NCBI RefSeq assembly: GCF_000373565.1
Contig: NZ_KB891850.1
Span: forward strand, 310,001-374,000
Length of the DNA stretch: 64,000 bases
Direction: 5' to 3'
Source of the DNA: Streptomyces sp. HmicA12
GTDB taxonomy: Bacteria; Actinomycetota; Actinomycetes; Streptomycetales; Streptomycetaceae
Below the pieces are notes generated by a model. It was not told where the DNA came from and made no database searches. It saw nothing but the letters and a program-made list of their open reading frames with translations. Shown one piece after another: positions 61,175-64,000 of the stretch (position 1 is its first letter; each line of letters begins with the position of its first letter). Made by a program: the position numbers and the translations under genes.

Positions 61175-63261
61175 AGGTCGGAAGCCTTTTCGGTGGGGGA
61201 CTGGGCCTGGATCGCCGTGATGGCGACCGTGTTGACGATGTCCTGGACGAGCGCGCCGCGGGACAGGTCGTTGACCGGCTTGCGCAGCCCCTGCAGGACC
61301 GGGCCGACGGCGATCGCGCCGGCCGAGCGCTGCACGGCCTTGTACGTGTTGTTGCCGGTGTTGAGGTCGGGGAAGATCAGCACGCTCGCCTGGCCCGCGA
61401 CCTCGGAGCCGGGCAGCTTGGTGGCCGCGACCGAGGGCTCCACGGCGGCGTCGTACTGGATCGGCCCCTCGATCTTCAGGTCGGAGCGGTGCTCCCGTAC
61501 GAGATCGGTGGCCTCGCGGACCTTGTCGACGTCGGCGCCGGAGCCGGAGGTGCCGGTCGAGTACGACAGCATCGCGATCCGCGGCTCCACGCCGAACTGG
61601 GACGCGGTGCCCGCGGACTGGACGGCGATGTCGGCGAGCTGCTGGGCGTTCGGGTCCGGGTTCACGGCGCAGTCGCCGTACACGAGGACCTTGTCGGCCA
61701 GGCACATGAAGAAGACGGACGACACGATCGCGGCGTCCGGCTTGGTCTTGATGATCTCGAAGGCGGGGCGGATGGTGGCGGCCGTGGAGTGCACGGAGCC
61801 GGAGACCATGCCGTCGGCCAGGCCCTCCTGGACCATCAGCGTGCCGAAGTAGTTCACGTCGGCCACGACGTCGTGCGCGAGCTCGACGGTGACGCCCTTG
61901 TGGGCACGCATCTGCGCGTACGCGGCGGCGAAACGGTCCCGCAGCTCGGAGGTGGCCGGGTCGATCAGCTCGCTGTCGGCGAGGTCCACCCCGAGGTCGG
62001 CGGCCTTCTTGCGGATCTGCTCGACCGGGCCGAGGAGGGTCAGGTCGCAGACGCCGCGGCGCAGCAGCACGTCGGCGGCGCGCAGCACGCGCTCCTCCGT
62101 GCCCTCGGGCAGCACGACGCGACGCTTGTCCGAGCGGGCCTGCTCCAGCAGCTTGTGCTCGAACATCATCGGCGTGACGCGGTCGGACGAGGGGGCCTGG
62201 ATGGTCCGCAGCAGGCCCGCCGTGTCGACGTAGCGCTCGAAGAGGCCGAGTGCCGTCTCCGCCTTGCGCGGTGTCGCGGCGTTCAACTTGCCCTCCAGGG
62301 CGAAGAGTTCGGCCGCGGTGGGGAAGGAGCCGCCGGAGACGGCGACGACGGGGGTGCCGGGTGCCAGCCGGTCGGCGAGCGTGAGGATCGCCTCCCCGGG
62401 CCGCTCGTTCAGCGTGAGGAGCACGCCCGCGATCGGCGGGGTACCGGCGCTGTGCGCGGCGAGCGAGCCGACGACCAGGTCCGCGCGGTCGCCGGGGGTG
62501 ACGACCATGCAGCCCGGGGTCAGGGCGTTGAGGAAGTTCGGCAGCATGGCGCCGCCGAAGACGAAGTCCAGGGCGTCGCGCGCGAGGCCCGAGTCGTCGC
62601 CGAGCAGTACCGTGCCGCCGAGGGCGTGGGTGATCTGGGCGACGGTCGGCGCGGAGAGGGCGCCGTCGTCGGGCAGGACGTAACAGGGGACGGGCAGCCG
62701 ATTGCTCAGCCGCTCGTGGATCTCGTCGCGGTCGCTCGGCCGCACCCGGTTGACGACCATCGCGAGGACGTCGCAGCCCAGGCCGTCGTAGGCCCGATAG
62801 GCGTTGCGGACCTCGGCGCGCACCGATTCCTCGGTCTGCTTCTTGCCGCCGACGACCGGGAGGACAGAAGCGCCGAACTCGTTCGCGAGGCGGGCGTTGA
62901 GCGCCAGCTCGTCGGGCAGCTGGGTGTCCGCGAAGTCCGTGCCGAGCACCAGGACGACGTCGTAGTCACGGGCCACCGCGTGGAACCGGTCGACGAGCAG
63001 CGAGACCAGTTCGTCCGTGCCCTGCTCGGCCTGGACCGTGGACGCCTCGTGATAGTCGAGGCCGTAGACGCTCGCCGGGTCCTGCGACAGGCGGTAGCGC
63101 GCCCGCAGGAGGTCGAAGAGCCGGTCGGGGCCGTCGTGGACGAGCGGGCGGAAGACACCCACCCGGTCGACCTGGCGGGTCAGAAGTTCCATGACCCCCA
63201 GTTCGACGACCTGCCGGCCGTCGCCCCGGTCGATCCCGGTCACGTACACGCTGCGCGTCAC
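61171..63261 (-). CDS. pta: Phosphate acetyltransferase, long form
   Basis: 696 aa. The N-terminal ~350 residues form an AAA-like DRTGG-domain regulatory region (TGIDRGDGRQVVELGV, VLVLGTDFADTQ). The C-terminal ~330 residues are the PTA_PTB catalytic domain (KRRVVLPEGTEERVLRAADVL, DGMVSGSVHSTAATIRPAF, RIAMLSYSTGTSGSGADVDKV, LIFPDLNTGNNTYKAVQRSAG). The GTG start is preceded by GGAGAG. Converts acetyl-CoA and phosphate to acetyl phosphate, passed to the co-translated acetate kinase. Confidence 0.96.
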   Translation of the reverse strand: MTRSVYVTGIDRGDGRQVVELGVMELLTRQVDRVGVFRPLVHDGPDRLFDLLRARYRLSQDPASVYGLDYHEASTVQAEQGTDELVSLLVDRFHAVARDYDVVLVLGTDFADTQLPDELALNARLANEFGASVLPVVGGKKQTEESVRAEVRNAYRAYDGLGCDVLAMVVNRVRPSDRDEIHERLSNRLPVPCYVLPDDGALSAPTVAQITHALGGTVLLGDDSGLARDALDFVFGGAMLPNFLNALTPGCMVVTPGDRADLVVGSLAAHSAGTPPIAGVLLTLNERPGEAILTLADRLAPGTPVVAVSGGSFPTAAELFALEGKLNAATPRKAETALGLFERYVDTAGLLRTIQAPSSDRVTPMMFEHKLLEQARSDKRRVVLPEGTEERVLRAADVLLRRGVCDLTLLGPVEQIRKKAADLGVDLADSELIDPATSELRDRFAAAYAQMRAHKGVTVELAHDVVADVNYFGTLMVQEGLADGMVSGSVHSTAATIRPAFEIIKTKPDAAIVSSVFFMCLADKVLVYGDCAVNPDPNAQQLADIAVQSAGTASQFGVEPRIAMLSYSTGTSGSGADVDKVREATDLVREHRSDLKIEGPIQYDAAVEPSVAATKLPGSEVAGQASVLIFPDLNTGNNTYKAVQRSAGAIAVGPVLQGLRKPVNDLSRGALVQDIVNTVAITAIQAQSPTEKASDL

Positions 63262-63564
63262 GCGTGCTCTCCGTTTCCTCCGTGGGGCCCCTGCCGTACC
63301 CCTGTCGCGTCCCTGGTCACGGGGCTGCCGCGGGGCTCGTGGGGCCGAAAAATATGGCCGTATCGAAAGCTGTGCCCTCTTGACAATACCTCCGGGCCTG
63401 GCTAAGTCGCCCGCCGGACAAAGGGCCTGTACAGCAGGGTCTCAAAGCCCCCTCGCGGCATGACCAAGCGCCTCTTGTGCCTCCGCGCGAACGCGTCGCC
63501 CCGCGGAGCGTGGAAGAATTGCGGTGGCTCAGACGAATCAGAAGCGAGCAGGAGACACAGCACG
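63262..63564. other. Divergent pta/pfkA control region
   Basis: 303 bp between the pta start (-) and pfkA start (+). It holds the predicted pfkA promoter (63380-63408) and an AT-rich stretch (AAAAATAT, ~63347) that may contribute to the pta promoter. No small gene is supported. Confidence 0.65.
63380..63408 (+). promoter_or_regulatory. Predicted pfkA promoter
   Basis: Consensus -35 TTGACA (63380-63385), 17-bp spacer, -10 TAAGTC (63403-63408). It implies a 5' leader of roughly 150 nt before the pfkA start at 63565. Confidence 0.6.
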
Positions 63565-64000
63565 ATGCGCATCGGAGTTCTCACCGCAGGCGGCGACTGT
63601 CCTGGTCTGAACGCAGTGATCCGGTCGGTCGTGCACCGAGCGGTCACGCACTACGGGGACGAGGTCATCGGCTTCGAGGACGGTTACGCGGGCCTGCTGG
63701 ACGGCCGCTTCCGCTCCCTCGACCTGAACGCGGTCAGCGGCATCCTCGCCCGCGGCGGCACGATCCTCGGCTCGTCCCGCCTGGAGCGAGACAAGTTTCG
63801 CGCGGCCTGCGACAACGCCAAGGACCTCATCGACAAGAGCGGCTTCGACGCGCTCATCCCGATCGGCGGCGAGGGCACCCTGACCGCCGCCCGGATGCTG
63901 TCCGACGCCGGCGTCCCCGTGGTCGGCGTCCCCAAGACGATCGACAACGACATCTCCTCCACCGACCGCACCTTCGGCTTCGACACGGCCGTCGGCGTCG
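63565..64000 (+). CDS. pfkA: 6-Phosphofructokinase (3'-partial)
   Basis: The first 145 codons are present; the gene runs off the window. Phosphorylates fructose 6-phosphate in glycolysis. MRIGVLTAGGDCPGLNAVIR (nucleotide-binding GGDCPG), LGSSR, the IPIGGEGTL segment and the catalytic PKTIDNDISSTDRTFGFDTA with the general base Asp. The GGDCPGLN/GGEGT pattern (rather than GGDGS) is typical of actinobacterial PfkA enzymes. AGGAGA 9 nt upstream supports ATG 63565. Confidence 0.96.
   Translation, partial: MRIGVLTAGGDCPGLNAVIRSVVHRAVTHYGDEVIGFEDGYAGLLDGRFRSLDLNAVSGILARGGTILGSSRLERDKFRAACDNAKDLIDKSGFDALIPIGGEGTLTAARMLSDAGVPVVGVPKTIDNDISSTDRTFGFDTAVGV

Noticed and set aside
61489..63405. Long plus-strand open frame opposite pta.
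   Set aside because: Arg/Gly/Val/Glu-rich antisense shadow with no motif; pta is unambiguous.

Overview
The window is about 72% GC with strong third-position GC bias, frequent GTG starts and four-base ATGA/GTGA gene overlaps. It carries actinomycete marker genes (nucS, filP, scy, chiC with chiRS, icmA, absC). It is a chromosomal segment of a Streptomyces. From recall, not from a search, the order atpDC - chiC/chiRS - nucS - filP/scy - mce/thiolase/meaB - absC - icmA - thioredoxin - pyk/ackA/pta/pfkA follows the S. coelicolor SCO5373-SCO5426 region, which is core chromosome. I saw no tRNA or rRNA gene, CRISPR array, insertion sequence or att site.

Layout. 0-2.5 kb: end of the F-ATPase operon (atpD partial, atpC) and a DUF2550 protein. 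2.7-6.6 kb: chitinase chiC, under a promoter overlapped by two 12-bp direct repeats, with the chiR/chiS two-component pair. 6.8-10.2 kb: a membrane protein, PduO-type cobalamin adenosyltransferase, and a DrrAB-like exporter divergent from a TetR gene across a 37-bp inverted repeat. 10.3-17.5 kb: 3-hydroxybutyryl-CoA dehydrogenase, an STAS protein followed by a membrane-anchored P-loop protein, NucS, a small conserved protein, an LLM flavoprotein and a small Zn-ribbon protein. 17.6-22.3 kb: two tandemly duplicated ABC-2 exporter pairs around one unknown gene. 22.4-27.5 kb: the coiled-coil cytoskeletal genes filP and scy. 27.7-30.5 kb: methylmalonyl-CoA epimerase, thiolase and meaB.

30.7-33.6 kb: an acidic PepSY protein divergent from an OmpR-type two-component system. 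33.7-37.2 kb: absC, three tandem AIM24-like genes, a DUF3817 protein and a thiamine-binding-type protein. 37.3-42.2 kb: a cellulose-synthase-like glycosyltransferase, a GlxA-type copper radical oxidase and a GH6 lipoprotein (cslA/glxA/cslZ type). 42.3-48.4 kb: an ArsR/MFS pair, MarR, a second DUF3817 protein, an acyl-CoA dehydrogenase whose only plausible start is CTG, and icmA behind a perfect 24-bp palindrome. 48.5-53.8 kb: a two-component system divergent from a MurG paralogue plus an SDR nucleotide-sugar enzyme, then TetR. 54.1-58.3 kb: YbbN-like thioredoxin and a three-gene surface cassette (DUF6230, DUF6114, S/T/P-rich exported protein). 58.4-64 kb: pyk, ackA, pta, and the start of pfkA.

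Two themes recur. One is B12 and acyl-CoA metabolism: adenosyltransferase, Mce, thiolase, MeaB, IcmA and 3-hydroxyacyl-CoA dehydrogenase. The other is tip growth and the envelope: Scy/FilP, the CslA/GlxA/GH6 locus, a MurG paralogue under a divergent two-component system, and a surface cassette. Short palindromic interspersed repeats lie just 3' of several genes, mostly between convergent pairs, and may act as bidirectional terminators.
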